Assembly: GCA_050250395.1 (NCBI GenBank) | Contig: JBFWOQ010000011.1 | Span: 15,233 to 79,232, forward strand | Direction of reading: 5' to 3' | Origin: JAGPUQ01 sp050250395 | Lineage (GTDB): Bacteria > Pseudomonadota > Gammaproteobacteria > Pseudomonadales > Porticoccaceae | Length of the DNA: 64,000 nucleotides | Part shown: one piece after another, positions 34,578-46,636 of the stretch | Layout of the letters: each line of letters opens with the position of its first letter | Position numbering within the stretch: position 1 is the stretch's first letter | Program-made: the position numbers and the translations under genes | Notes under the pieces: model-generated | The model's database searches: none | What the model was told of the DNA's origin: nothing | The model's input: only the letters and a program-made list of their open reading frames with translations

Positions 34578-35051
34578 GTGAACGACGACCCGAGTGCGCA
34601 TATCGCCCGCCGTTGCGCGGCCGCGATTCTGGAGCGGGACCCCACGGTGGCGCGGCTGGGCATCGCACTGCTCGAGGTCGCGCCGGGGCGTGCGCGGCTG
34701 TCGCTCAGGGTGGGTCCGGAGATGCTCAATTCGCTGGGCAACTGCCATGGCGGGACCAGCTTTACCCTTGCCGACGTCGCCTTTGCGGTGGCTTGCTCTT
34801 CCACCAACCAGGCCGGGGTCGGTGCGCATTGCGCGATCGATTACCTGCGGCCCGCGACGCTGAACGACGTCCTCACCGCCACCGCCGTGGTCAGCCACCA
34901 GGGCAGCTCCGCGAGTCTGGTGGATGTCGATGTCACCGATCAACACGGCCGCCGCATCATCCAGTTGCGGGGCCGCTCCCACAATTTCGGCAAGCCCTTT
35001 CTGAGCGCGGCCGAGCTTGACACCGATACTGCGTCCCACCCGGAGGCTTGA
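34578..35051 (+). CDS. paaI: PaaI-type acyl-CoA thioesterase
   Basis: A 157-residue hotdog-fold thioesterase. The active-site segment NCHGGTSFTLADVAFAVAC has the HGG and the catalytic aspartate of PaaI, which hydrolyses hydroxyphenylacetyl-CoA and related thioesters. No other paa gene is in view, so the substrate is open. GTG 34578 has AGGAG 11 bases ahead. It ends overlapping the start of the acetoacetyl-CoA synthetase gene by one base. Confidence 0.88.
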   Translation: MNDDPSAHIARRCAAAILERDPTVARLGIALLEVAPGRARLSLRVGPEMLNSLGNCHGGTSFTLADVAFAVACSSTNQAGVGAHCAIDYLRPATLNDVLTATAVVSHQGSSASLVDVDVTDQHGRRIIQLRGRSHNFGKPFLSAAELDTDTASHPEA

Positions 35052-37024
35052 TGAAACTGCTTTGGGAACCCTCCGCCGAGTTTCGGCGGCAGACCAACAT
35101 GACCGCTTACATGAACTGGCTGGCGGACACGCGCGGGTTGAAGTTCGCCGATTACGCCGCCCTGCAACGGTGGTCGGTCGCCGATCTGGAAGCCTTCTGG
35201 CAGAGCATCTGGGATTACTATCGGGTGCAGTCCAGCACGCCCGTCGCGCGCGTGCTGTCGAGTCACACCATGCCGGGAGCGCAGTGGTTCGCCGGCGCCA
35301 GCCTCAATTTTGCCGAACACATTTTCCGCGGCCGCAGCGACGCGCGTCCCGCCCTGCTGGCAACGGACGAACAGCATGATCCGCGCGCGCTGAGCTGGGC
35401 CGATCTGGAAGCCCGGGTGGCGTCGGTCGTCGCCTACCTGCGCGGTCTCGGCGTGGCGCCGGGCGATCGGGTGGTCGCCTACCTGCCCAATATTCCCGAG
35501 GCGCTGATCGCCTTTCTGGCCGCGAGCGCCATCGGCGCCGTGTGGTCGAGCTGCTCGCCCGACTTCGGTACCAACAGCGTGGTGGACCGCTTCCAGCAGA
35601 TCGCGCCCAAGGTGCTGATCGCCGTGGATGGCTACGGTTACAACGGCAAGACCATCGACCGCGTGGCGGAACTGGGGCAATTGCAGGCCGCGCTGCCCAG
35701 TCTCGAACGCATTCTGCTGATCGATCACCGGGGCGGCGCCGGGCGTTGTGCACTTGCCGGGGTCGATGCCTGGGAGGAGGTGCTCGCGAAGTCCGCCGGA
35801 CCCCTGCATTTCGAGCCACTGCCCTTCGCCCATCCGCTCTGGGTGCTGTATTCCTCCGGCACCACGGGTATTCCCAAAGCCATCACTCACAGCCACGGCG
35901 GCGTGCTGCTGGAGCAGCTCAAGCATCTGGGGCTGCATTGCGATGTGAAGCCGGGAGACCGGTTTTTCTGGTACTCCACCACGGGCTGGGTGATGTGGAA
36001 CATCGGCCTGTCGGTGCTGCTGCTGGGCGCGGTGCCCGTGATCTACGACGGCAACCCCGGCTATCCCGATCAAAACCGGCTCTGGGCCATGGCCGAACGC
36101 GCCCGCCTCACCCACTTCGGAACCGGCGCGGCCTACCTGATCGCCTGCATGAAAGCCGGGCTCGCGCCGGGCAGCAGCTTCGATCTCAAGTCCCTGCGCG
36201 CGATGGGCTCGACGGGTTCGCCGCTGCCGGAGGAGGCCTTCGAATGGGTCTATCGCAGCGTCAAGCCCGATCTCTGGCTACTCTCCATGAGCGGCGGTAC
36301 CGACATCGCCTCGGCCTTTGTCGGCGGCTGTCCGCTGTTGCCGGTCCATGCCGGCGAAATCCAGTGCGCGCTGCTGGGCGTCGATGTGCGCGCCCTCGAT
36401 GAAGCGGGCAATACGCTGGTGGGCGAGGTGGGCGAAATGGTGGTCATGGAGCCGATGCCGTCGATGCCGATCTATTTCTGGCACGACGCCGACGACCGGC
36501 GCTACCGCGAAAGCTACTTCGAGGACTACCCCGGCCGCTGGCGCCACGGCGACTGGATGCGGGTATCGGCGCAGGGCACCATCCAGATTCTGGGGCGATC
36601 GGATTCGACCCTGAACCGGGGCGGCGTGCGCATCGGCACCAGCGAGGTGTATCGGGGCGTCGAGTTGGTGGACGCCGTGGCCGACAGTCTTGCGGTCAGC
36701 ATCGAGCTGCCCGGCGGCGGGCACTACCTGCCCCTGTTCGTTCAGCTCAAGCCGGGGTTGGAGCTGGATGCCGACGTCAAGACCGCGATCAACCAGTCGC
36801 TGCGGACCAACTTCTCGCCCCGCCATGTGCCGGACGCCATCTTCCAGATCGACGAAGTGCCCTACACGCTCACGGGCAAGAAGATGGAAACACCGGTCAA
36901 GAAAATCCTCATGGGCGTCGCCCCGGAAAAGGCGGCCAACCGGGATGCCATGAAAAATCCCGCCAGCCTCGATTATTTTCTCGCCTTCGCCGCAAACATG
37001 CCAGAACAGCCTCCACCCCGCTAG
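35051..37024 (+). CDS. aacS: Acetoacetate-CoA ligase
   Basis: A 657-residue adenylate-forming enzyme that activates acetoacetate (or a similar short acid) to its CoA ester with ATP. Family marks are LNFAEHIF, VLYSSGTTGIPKAITHSHGG (phosphate loop), YSTTGWVMWN and TLNRGGVRIGTSEVYR. The C-terminal LTGKKMETPVKKIL carries the catalytic lysine. The long N-terminal part fits acetoacetyl-CoA synthetase rather than acetyl-CoA synthetase. Coupled to the upstream thioesterase. Confidence 0.92.
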   Translation: MKLLWEPSAEFRRQTNMTAYMNWLADTRGLKFADYAALQRWSVADLEAFWQSIWDYYRVQSSTPVARVLSSHTMPGAQWFAGASLNFAEHIFRGRSDARPALLATDEQHDPRALSWADLEARVASVVAYLRGLGVAPGDRVVAYLPNIPEALIAFLAASAIGAVWSSCSPDFGTNSVVDRFQQIAPKVLIAVDGYGYNGKTIDRVAELGQLQAALPSLERILLIDHRGGAGRCALAGVDAWEEVLAKSAGPLHFEPLPFAHPLWVLYSSGTTGIPKAITHSHGGVLLEQLKHLGLHCDVKPGDRFFWYSTTGWVMWNIGLSVLLLGAVPVIYDGNPGYPDQNRLWAMAERARLTHFGTGAAYLIACMKAGLAPGSSFDLKSLRAMGSTGSPLPEEAFEWVYRSVKPDLWLLSMSGGTDIASAFVGGCPLLPVHAGEIQCALLGVDVRALDEAGNTLVGEVGEMVVMEPMPSMPIYFWHDADDRRYRESYFEDYPGRWRHGDWMRVSAQGTIQILGRSDSTLNRGGVRIGTSEVYRGVELVDAVADSLAVSIELPGGGHYLPLFVQLKPGLELDADVKTAINQSLRTNFSPRHVPDAIFQIDEVPYTLTGKKMETPVKKILMGVAPEKAANRDAMKNPASLDYFLAFAANMPEQPPPR

Positions 37025-37418
37025 GTTCCGGTGCGCGAGGACAGTGCCGCACCGCCGTTTCCGACCGGCGGGCGATCACTGTCGCCGCCACCGAGGCGAG
37101 AGCGCGCCGCGCAAACGCTCATTGTCGATCCCGGGGAACCGTTAATACCATTTTCCCTGAAGTGGCTTGAGTATTGCCTGTACTTCAAGTGCAGGGCTCA
37201 GCCGCGCGCGTCCCGCTTCAGCATGGGGCAACGGGGAATCGGAGCGGACCGCTATCGGGAGAATGGTCGACGAACCCTGTCGATTGACGTTTCTCAACGC
37301 GGCGCGACGTTATACCCTGAACGGAAAGGATTGCAGCGAGCTCTAAGTAGAGTGGCGCAATGGCTATGGCGAACGCGCCACCAACGGAAACTGGCCACGA
37401 TAGTGGGAGGTTTGGCGT
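37025..37418. other. Intergenic region before prkA
   Basis: I see no gene in these 394 bases. Short open frames here lack conservation and start sites. The region presumably holds the prkA promoter; TTATACCCT near 37310 resembles a -10 element but no -35 box stands at normal distance, which would fit a stress sigma factor. Confidence 0.5.
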
Positions 37419-39353
37419 ATGGCGAGCGGTGCGGATAGTGAAAAGTTCATCGAATCCCTGTCTACCTTTACCCGCGAACATCAGGCGAAACAGTGGCGCG
37501 GAACCTTTGCCGAATTCGTGCGGGATATCGTCGGACCCCAGTCCCGGCGGGTGACCCGCTCCAGTCATCAGTACGTCTGGGACATGCTGCTCTGGATGCA
37601 GCACCGGGAACAGAAGGAAGCCGACGACAACCATTTCCGGCTGTTTTCCCACGAATTGTTCGGTATCGACAAACCCTTACAGCGCGTGGTGGATTACTTC
37701 AAGGCGGCCAGCGCGGGCTCCGAAGTCGGGCGCCGGCTGCTGTTGTTGCTGGGGCCGCCCTCGGGCGGCAAGTCGAGCCTGGTGATACTGCTCAAGCGCG
37801 GCATCGAGGAATACAGCCTCACCGATGAAGGCGCGATCTATGGGTTGCAGGGGTCGCCACTCCACGAAAACCCGCTCAATCTGGTGCCCTACAGCCTGCG
37901 CGCGGAGTTTCGCGAAACCTATGGTGTCGATATCCAGGGCGATCTGTCGCCCTGGGCGCAATCGGTGCTCGAACACGAATACGGCGGCGATTTCATGCGC
38001 TACCCCGTGGAGCGGATATTTCTGTCCGAAGCGCGGCGCATGGGCGTCGGCACCTATGCGCCCCACGATCCCACCACGGCGGACATCGCCGACCTGATCG
38101 GCTCCGTCGATCTTTCCAAGGTATCGGACTATGGCGACGAGGGCGATCCGCGCGCCTGGTCCTGGTCCGGAGCGGTGTATTCCGCCAGTCGCGGCCTGCT
38201 GGAAATGATCGAGATCCTCAAGGTGAAGCGCGAGTTCCTCTATCTGCTGCTGACGCTGACCCAGGAGCGCAACGTCAAGGTCTCGCGCTTTCCCCTGATT
38301 CATGTCGATGAAACCATCGTCGCGCACACCAATCTGGCCGAGTTCCGCAAGTTTCTTCAGGAAAAGGAAAACGAGGCGCTGCTCGATCGCATGGTCATCG
38401 TGCAGGTGCCCTATGCGCTGAATTATCTGGACGAGGCTAGGATCTACGCCAAGCTGATCGCCCAGGCGCCGATGTTCCGCGAAGTGCATCTGGATCCCCA
38501 CACGCTCAAGGTCGCCGCGGTGTTCTCGATTCTTTCCCGGGTAAAACCCTCCGAGCGAGAGGATCTGGACAGCTCCAAGAAGGTGCGTCTCTACGCCGGC
38601 GAGGACGTCGAAGGCTTTGCGCGCTCCGAGTTGCAGCGCATCGGCGCCGAGCAGGAGGAAGAGGGACTGTCCGGGGTGTCGCCGCGCTTTGTGGTAAACG
38701 CTCTGTCGAACGCCATTTCCCGTTCCGAGGCGAAAAGCCTTACCAGCATGGAAGTGCTGGTGACGTTGAAGGAGGCGATCGAAAACGATGCCCGCATCGA
38801 CGCCAAGCAGCGCCGCCAGTGGGTGGATTTCCTGGTCACCACGCGCAAGGATTTTTACAACCATTGGGTGAAGGAAGATGTCCACAAGGCGCTCTTCGTA
38901 TCTTTCGAGGAGGAGAGCGAAAGCCTGTTGGGCAAGTATCTCGACGAGGTGGAAGCCGCGCTCGATCACCGGGAGATTTCCGATCCCATCACCGGCGAAA
39001 CGCGCGCGCCCGACGAACGCTTTTTGCGCGCGGTCGAGGAGAAGATCAATGTGTCCGACGCCGGCAAGCAGACCTTCCGTCAGGAGGTGGTGCGCAAGGC
39101 CATGGTGGCCTACAAGAAGGGCGAGAGCTTTTCGCTCGACTCCCACTCCCGACTCAAGGAGGCCATGGAAAAATACCTGTTCGAGGAGCGCCGCGACGTG
39201 CTGCGCCTGGTGTCTTCCGTTGCCCGACCGGACGAGGATGCGCGGGAGAAAATCGCCGCGGTTGAGGAGCGCCTGATCGGCGATTACGGCTATGACCGGC
39301 ACAGTGCGCGCGAAGCACTGAATTACGTCACCACGCTACTGTCTCAGGAATGA
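37419..39353 (+). CDS. prkA: PrkA serine protein kinase (YeaG)
   Basis: A 644-residue PrkA protein. The N-terminal AAA part has Walker A LLGPPSGGKSSLV near residue 110; the C-terminal part is the PrkA kinase-like domain. In enterobacteria YeaG acts in nitrogen starvation and stationary-phase stress; in Bacillus it affects sporulation. GGGAGG lies a few bases before ATG 37419. It is followed by yeaH and spoVR, the conserved three-gene stress module. Confidence 0.95.
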   Translation: MASGADSEKFIESLSTFTREHQAKQWRGTFAEFVRDIVGPQSRRVTRSSHQYVWDMLLWMQHREQKEADDNHFRLFSHELFGIDKPLQRVVDYFKAASAGSEVGRRLLLLLGPPSGGKSSLVILLKRGIEEYSLTDEGAIYGLQGSPLHENPLNLVPYSLRAEFRETYGVDIQGDLSPWAQSVLEHEYGGDFMRYPVERIFLSEARRMGVGTYAPHDPTTADIADLIGSVDLSKVSDYGDEGDPRAWSWSGAVYSASRGLLEMIEILKVKREFLYLLLTLTQERNVKVSRFPLIHVDETIVAHTNLAEFRKFLQEKENEALLDRMVIVQVPYALNYLDEARIYAKLIAQAPMFREVHLDPHTLKVAAVFSILSRVKPSEREDLDSSKKVRLYAGEDVEGFARSELQRIGAEQEEEGLSGVSPRFVVNALSNAISRSEAKSLTSMEVLVTLKEAIENDARIDAKQRRQWVDFLVTTRKDFYNHWVKEDVHKALFVSFEEESESLLGKYLDEVEAALDHREISDPITGETRAPDERFLRAVEEKINVSDAGKQTFRQEVVRKAMVAYKKGESFSLDSHSRLKEAMEKYLFEERRDVLRLVSSVARPDEDAREKIAAVEERLIGDYGYDRHSAREALNYVTTLLSQE

Positions 39354-39371
39354 ACCTGAAGGGGTGTTCGT

Positions 39372-40547
39372 ATGATGTCCTTCACGGATGGTGAAGCCCG
39401 CAACGGACTGGGGCGCTGGTACGACCTGTTTTCCCGTGGCACGCGCGACTGGTTGCGTCACAACGCGAAGGTCCGGCAGGCGGTGCGAGACCATCTGCCG
39501 GAACTGGTGGCGGGATCCGATGTGTTGAGTAATCCGCGCGATCGCACCGTCAAGGTGCCCGTGCGGTTTCTGGAGCACCACCGTTTCCGACTCCGCGATC
39601 AGGACCATGCGGAAGGCGCGGGGCAGGGCAAGAACGTGAAGCCGGGTGATGTGTTGCGTTCGGTCCAGCCCGGGACGGGTTCCGATGCCGCAGGCGGCGA
39701 AGGCGAAGGCCCGATCAGTTTCGTGCTGGAATTTCAGATCGACGACATTCTCGACTGGCTGTGGGAGGAGCTGGAGCTACCCAATTTGCAGCCCCGCGCG
39801 GGCACGTCGATCGAAGAGGACGTCTATGTGCGGGAGGGCTGGGACAAGCGCGGCGCGCGTGCCCGACTGGATCGCCGCCGTACCCTCAAGGAAGCGGTAA
39901 AGCGGCGCACTGTGCAACCCGACAGCCGGATTCCCATCGGCAACGACGATCTTCGCTTTCGGCAACTCGCGCGGCGCCCCAAGCCGACCGCGAGCGCGGT
40001 GGTTTTTTTCGTGCTCGATGTGTCTTCCAGCATGGATGAGCACTGCCGAAAACTCGCCAAGACGTTTTTCTTCTGGGCGTTGCAGGGCATTCGCCGTCAG
40101 TACGCCAGTGTCGATACGGTGTTTGTCGCACACACCGTCGATGCCTGGGAGTTCGCCGAGGAGGAGTTTTTCCAGGTGCGCGGTGAAGGCGGCACCAAGA
40201 GCTCCACCGGCTTCGCCAGAGCGCACGAAATCCTGGTCGCGCGCTTCGATCCGGCGCGTTACAACTGCTATCTGTTTTATGCCACCGATGGCCACAACTT
40301 CAGCGAGGACCGCGGTGCCGCCACTGTGGAATTGCAGCGCCTGCTGCCGTTGATGAACTTCGCCGGCTATGCCGAGGTATCCCGGCAGAGTCACCGCCAC
40401 ATGGATACCGAGATCGCCGCGATCTGGCGGCGCCTGGCGGCGGATGACTTGCCGGTGGGCAGTTACCTGCTGAACGAGGACGCCGATATCTGGCCGGCGA
40501 TCAAGGCGTTTTTCACCGATCAGGCGACCCGCACCGGAGTCTCCTGA
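39372..40547 (+). CDS. yeaH: YeaH/DUF444 family protein
   Basis: A 391-residue protein of the UPF0229 family with a von Willebrand-A-like domain: VVFFVLDVSSSMDEHC holds the DxSxS metal site near residue 210. It works with PrkA in an unknown way. An internal Gly/Glu-rich linker lies near residues 80-120. It starts 18 bases after prkA and ends one base before spoVR. Confidence 0.94.
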   Translation: MMSFTDGEARNGLGRWYDLFSRGTRDWLRHNAKVRQAVRDHLPELVAGSDVLSNPRDRTVKVPVRFLEHHRFRLRDQDHAEGAGQGKNVKPGDVLRSVQPGTGSDAAGGEGEGPISFVLEFQIDDILDWLWEELELPNLQPRAGTSIEEDVYVREGWDKRGARARLDRRRTLKEAVKRRTVQPDSRIPIGNDDLRFRQLARRPKPTASAVVFFVLDVSSSMDEHCRKLAKTFFFWALQGIRRQYASVDTVFVAHTVDAWEFAEEEFFQVRGEGGTKSSTGFARAHEILVARFDPARYNCYLFYATDGHNFSEDRGAATVELQRLLPLMNFAGYAEVSRQSHRHMDTEIAAIWRRLAADDLPVGSYLLNEDADIWPAIKAFFTDQATRTGVS

Positions 40548-40548
40548 G

Positions 40549-41919
40549 ATGCCCGCGCGACTCGATCGGTACATTCCGCAACTGGAAGCACTGGCCAGCG
40601 CGCAAGGGCTGGTCTATCACCCGGTGGATTTCGAGGTGGTGCCGGCCAGCTTCATGATGGAGGTGGCCGTGTACGGCCTCCCGGTACGGATGCCGCACTG
40701 GTCGTTCGGCGTGCGCTGGGTATACCAGATGATCCAGCATCGCATGGGTCACTCGCGGATCTTCGAAGTGGTGTTTCCCGGCAATCCCAATCATGCCTAT
40801 CTGGTCGATACCAACAGCATCGAGGAAAACACCCTGGTGGTCGCCCATGTGCTGGGACACGCCGATTTTTCCCGCAACAACATGGCGTTCGTCCACAGCC
40901 AGGAGCAGGTGGGCTATCACATCGTGGAACAGGCGGCGGCCCACGCCCATCGCATCCAGGAAGCGATCGATGCGCAGGGCGAGCAGCGCGTCGAATGGGT
41001 GCTAGACGCGGCGCTGGCCCTGGAGCCGCACATCGATACCGATCAGCCACTCAACCGCGACCGGTACAAGCGGCTCCCCCCGCCCGATGTCCGGGAGCTG
41101 GGGGAAACGGATTTTGGCGGCCGCTACGCGCGTCTGCCGGGCGCGATGGTTCTCCCGGTGGCGGCGCGACCGGAGCCGCTGCGCATTCCGCCGCGCCCGG
41201 AGCGGGACTTGCTGTGGTTCATTGCGCAGTACGCGCCGGAGATGGAAGACTGGGAGCGCGATATTTTTCTCGCCGTGCGCAAGGAATCCTGGTATTTCCA
41301 GCCGGTGTTCAACTGCCAGATCATGAACGAGGGTTGGGCCAGCTACTGGCATTCGCGGCTGCTGCGCGAAGCGGATTTCCTGCCGTCGCAGTTCTATGTG
41401 GACTGCATGAAGACGCATTCCGATGTGGTCAGTCCTCATGCCGGCGACCGGCAGGTGGCGCTGCGCATCAATCCCTACCATCTGGGTTATGTGCTCTGGG
41501 AACGTCTGATCGCGGAGCGCGGATTCACCGCGGCACGGGAAATCATGCAGCAGGAGGACGATTTCGGATTCATTCGCAATTATCTGACGGCGGAGATTGC
41601 CGACGAGCTGGACTTGTTTGTCTATTCCGCGAGCCGCGAGGGATCGGTACGCGTGACGGAGTCGACGATCGACCAGTTGCGCGAAACCATCCTGGCGCCC
41701 AAGTTCAATTTCGGTGCTCCCCGGGTGGCGGTGGAAGATCTGGGCAGCGACGGCAGCCTGACCTTGCGTCACCACTATCGCGACGACGGACGCGGTCTCG
41801 ATGTCGAGCGCGCGCGGCATGTGCTGAACTATGTTCAGAAGGTGTGGAGACGCCCTGTGCGCCTCATCACCGTCGATGGTCGCGGCGAGGAGACCAGCCT
41901 GACGGTGACCGCCGCTTAG
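40549..41919 (+). CDS. spoVR: SpoVR family protein
   Basis: A 456-residue SpoVR/YcgB protein. Family blocks are FEVVFPGNPNHAYL, HVLGHADFSRNN and QIMNEGWASYWHS. The histidines and glutamates suggest a metal centre, but no biochemical activity is established. It is the third gene of the prkA-yeaH-spoVR module, present in spore formers and non-spore formers alike. Confidence 0.95.
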   Translation: MPARLDRYIPQLEALASAQGLVYHPVDFEVVPASFMMEVAVYGLPVRMPHWSFGVRWVYQMIQHRMGHSRIFEVVFPGNPNHAYLVDTNSIEENTLVVAHVLGHADFSRNNMAFVHSQEQVGYHIVEQAAAHAHRIQEAIDAQGEQRVEWVLDAALALEPHIDTDQPLNRDRYKRLPPPDVRELGETDFGGRYARLPGAMVLPVAARPEPLRIPPRPERDLLWFIAQYAPEMEDWERDIFLAVRKESWYFQPVFNCQIMNEGWASYWHSRLLREADFLPSQFYVDCMKTHSDVVSPHAGDRQVALRINPYHLGYVLWERLIAERGFTAAREIMQQEDDFGFIRNYLTAEIADELDLFVYSASREGSVRVTESTIDQLRETILAPKFNFGAPRVAVEDLGSDGSLTLRHHYRDDGRGLDVERARHVLNYVQKVWRRPVRLITVDGRGEETSLTVTAA

Positions 41920-41930
41920 CAGGGTGTTTA

Positions 41931-41950
41931 ACAGCTTGTTGAAAAACTGC
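41931..41950 (-). repeat. Dispersed TTTTTCAACAAGC element, copy 3 (inverted)
   Basis: On the minus strand GTTTTTCAACAAGCTGT; it begins 12 bases after the spoVR stop and borders the broken ABC gene. Confidence 0.6.
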
Positions 41951-41994
41951 CGCGGCAGCGGTCTACTTCGTTGCGCGGTGCTCGCTTCCTCAGT

Positions 41995-42190
41995 CTATCC
42001 AGCCGATAAGTTTCGGTCGTTGCGCGCCGGCCGCCCGCGATGGCGGTCCAGGCGCGCGAAGGTGAGCAGCCGCGCCTTGCGCTCGGTCCGCGTCGGCTCC
42101 GGTACGCGATGCAGGGCGGCAAAGAAATCCAGGTTCTCATCCACCGCCGGGCGCCCGTAGAGACGGAAGCTCTGCGACATGTAGCCGACG
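41995..42190 (-). pseudogene. Remnant of an ABC transporter ATP-binding subunit
   Basis: The minus strand encodes about 65 residues: GYMSQSFRLYGRPAVDENL then FFAALHRVPEPTR and RLDRHRGRPARN, followed by LSAG and a stop. This is the Q-loop to signature-motif stretch of drug-export or YhiH/CcmA-type ATPases, where GYMSQSFSLY and LSGG are usual. Walker A before it and Walker B after it are missing, so it is a broken fragment. The repeat at 41931 lies beside its broken end. Confidence 0.72.
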
Positions 42191-42300
42191 CGCGGCGCTT
42201 CGTTTCCCGATGTGCCATTGCCCCCGCCAGGCCGGGTTGCGGCGCGTCAAGGCCGTCGCTGCCATGGCCTGGGCCGTTGCGTTCCCGACCTCGGCCGGCC

Positions 42301-44010
42301 TCACAACAGGTAGGCCTCGGTGGCGTAGCGGCGCATCATGCGGTGGCTGTTGAAGAAGGATGCGTTCTTGGCGATCGCCCCCTGCATTACCCGCACCCAG
42401 CCGTCCGACACCGCGTCGTACCCGTAGTACAGCGGCAACACCACCCGCTCTAGCTTGTCGTACAGCGCCTGCGCATCGGCCTGGTGGCCCGCCTCGGTGG
42501 CGGCGCCGACGGCCCAGCCGGTGACGCCCTCGATGCAGCCCTCGACCCACCAGCCGTCCAGCACGGACAGCGACGGCACGCCGTTGAAGGCCGCCTTCAT
42601 GCCGCTGGTGCCGGATGCCTCGAGCGGCGGCAGCGGCGTGTTCATCCAGACATCGCTGCCCGATACCAGCAGCAGCGCGGTATCCAGATCGTAATCCGGC
42701 AGGTAGACGACAGGGACGGCGCCGGCGAGATCGCGGACGTGCCGGTGCAACAGCTCGATGATCTGCTTGCCGCCCGCGTCATGGGGATGGGCCTTGCCGG
42801 CCAGTACCACCTGAAAGCTGCGTTCGCCGGCGATAGCCCGGAGGCGGTCGAGATCCGTGAACAGCAGGTCGGGTCGCTTGTACGCTGTCATGCGGCGGGC
42901 GAAACCCAGGATCGGCACCTTGGGATGCAGCGTAACATCCGTGCGTTCGGCTACCCGCGCAATCAGCGCCGCCTTTGCGGTCGCGTGAGCTTCCAGAAGG
43001 GCGGCGGGCGGAATGCAGCAGTCGGCCCGCACCAGCAGTTCCGGCTCGTGGCACCAGCCGGGCAGGTAGCGGTCGTAGAGCGCGCGCAGGCTGGGCGCGG
43101 TCCAGGTGTGCGGGTGCACGCCGTTGGTCACCGCGTGCACCCGGTAGCCGGGAAACATACGCCGCGATACCTCGGCATGGCGCTGTGCCACGCCGTTGAC
43201 GTACTCGCTGAGGTTCAGTGCCAACCGGGTCATGTTCAGGCAATCCTCGCCGCCGAGTTGCTTCAGCACGGCCAGCGGGATGAAATCGTCCAGCACCCGC
43301 TGCACCAGGTCGTAGTCGAAACGGTCGTGGCCCGCCTCGACCGGGGTATGGGTGGTAAAACAACACAGCCCACGCACCTGCGGCACATCGTAGGGCGACT
43401 CCCCCGGGCGCAACTCCTCCGGTCGGTGGGCGTGGCGGTGCAGCAGCTCCAGCGCCAGCAGCGCCGAGTGGCCCTCGTTCATATGGTACTGACGTACCCG
43501 GAAGCCGAGCGCCTGCAGCAGGCGCACGCCGCCGATGCCCAGCACCGCCTCCTGCTTGAGCCGGTAAGGTCCGGCATCGCCGTAAAGCTCGTGGGTGATC
43601 AGGCGGTCGTCGGGATGGTTTTCGTCCAGATCGGTATCGAGCAGCAGCACCGGCTGGCTGCCGCCCATGTGGCCGCGCAGCGTGTACAGCCAACCCCCGA
43701 TCCATACCTCGCGATTTTCGAGGGTGATCGCCACCTTGGCCGCCAGGCGCGTGGCGTGACCTTCCGGCTGCCAGGGCGAAGGCTCCTCGACCTGCTGTCC
43801 GGCGGCGTCGATGCCCTGGCGAAAATGGCCGCCGCGAAACACCAGGCTGACCGCCACCAGCGGCAGTTCCAGGTCGGCGGCGGCGCGCACCGTGTCGCCC
43901 GCCAGCACGCCGAGGCCGCCGGCGTAGGTCGGGATGGCGCTTTCGAGGGCGATCTCCATCGAGAAATAGGCCACCCGGGGCACATGCAGGAATACTTCGA
44001 GCGGTGACAT
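42301..44010 (-). CDS. glgP: Archaeal-type alpha-glucan phosphorylase
   Basis: A 569-residue GT35 phosphorylase of the shorter (archaeal/Thermotoga) type that releases glucose 1-phosphate from glycogen or maltodextrin. Family marks are AYFSMEIALESAIPTYAGGLGVLAGD, seen here in pieces, HMNEGHSALLALE, TNGVHPHTW, ARRMTAYKRPDL and EASGTSGMKAAFNG, which includes the PLP lysine region. AGGAGA precedes ATG 44010. No other glycogen gene is nearby. Confidence 0.93.
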   Translation of the reverse strand: MSPLEVFLHVPRVAYFSMEIALESAIPTYAGGLGVLAGDTVRAAADLELPLVAVSLVFRGGHFRQGIDAAGQQVEEPSPWQPEGHATRLAAKVAITLENREVWIGGWLYTLRGHMGGSQPVLLLDTDLDENHPDDRLITHELYGDAGPYRLKQEAVLGIGGVRLLQALGFRVRQYHMNEGHSALLALELLHRHAHRPEELRPGESPYDVPQVRGLCCFTTHTPVEAGHDRFDYDLVQRVLDDFIPLAVLKQLGGEDCLNMTRLALNLSEYVNGVAQRHAEVSRRMFPGYRVHAVTNGVHPHTWTAPSLRALYDRYLPGWCHEPELLVRADCCIPPAALLEAHATAKAALIARVAERTDVTLHPKVPILGFARRMTAYKRPDLLFTDLDRLRAIAGERSFQVVLAGKAHPHDAGGKQIIELLHRHVRDLAGAVPVVYLPDYDLDTALLLVSGSDVWMNTPLPPLEASGTSGMKAAFNGVPSLSVLDGWWVEGCIEGVTGWAVGAATEAGHQADAQALYDKLERVVLPLYYGYDAVSDGWVRVMQGAIAKNASFFNSHRMMRRYATEAYLL

Positions 44011-44066
44011 GGGCTATCTCCTGTCGAGTTACCGATCGTAGCGCCGAATCGGGCCCACGGCCGCGA

Positions 44067-44275
44067 TCACCCGCTCCCCGGCCCGGCGCCGCGCCCCGCG
44101 CGCCTGAAGTGCAGATACACGAGGCCACTCAATATCGCGGCAAAAAAACACCAGACGGATATGAACCACATCGCATGGAACCCGTAAGCAACGATGAAGG
44201 ACAGCAAGGCGACCACGCCAAACATTACTACGGCCTGGTGGCTGGAGAAGAACATGCTCGCGCCGCGCCAGACGC

Positions 44276-44279
<4 letters not shown>
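44067..44279 (-). CDS. Small membrane protein coupled to the copper ATPase
   Basis: A predicted 70-residue protein with two hydrophobic helices (AVVMFGVVALLSFIVAYGF and FISVWCFFAAILSGLVYL, each about 19 residues) and a basic Gly-rich tail. It begins with GTG overlapping the copA stop by four bases, which strongly suggests a real coupled gene. No family is recognised; an accessory role in copper export is inferred only from position. Confidence 0.62.

Positions 44280-46636
<2,357 letters not shown>

Noticed and set aside
37284..37316. TTGACG and TATACC before prkA as a promoter pair
   Set aside because: The spacing is about 20-21 bases, too long for a sigma-70 promoter.
37031..37438. A 135-codon open frame ahead of prkA
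   Set aside because: Overlaps the prkA start, lacks a ribosome binding site and shows no recognisable protein features.
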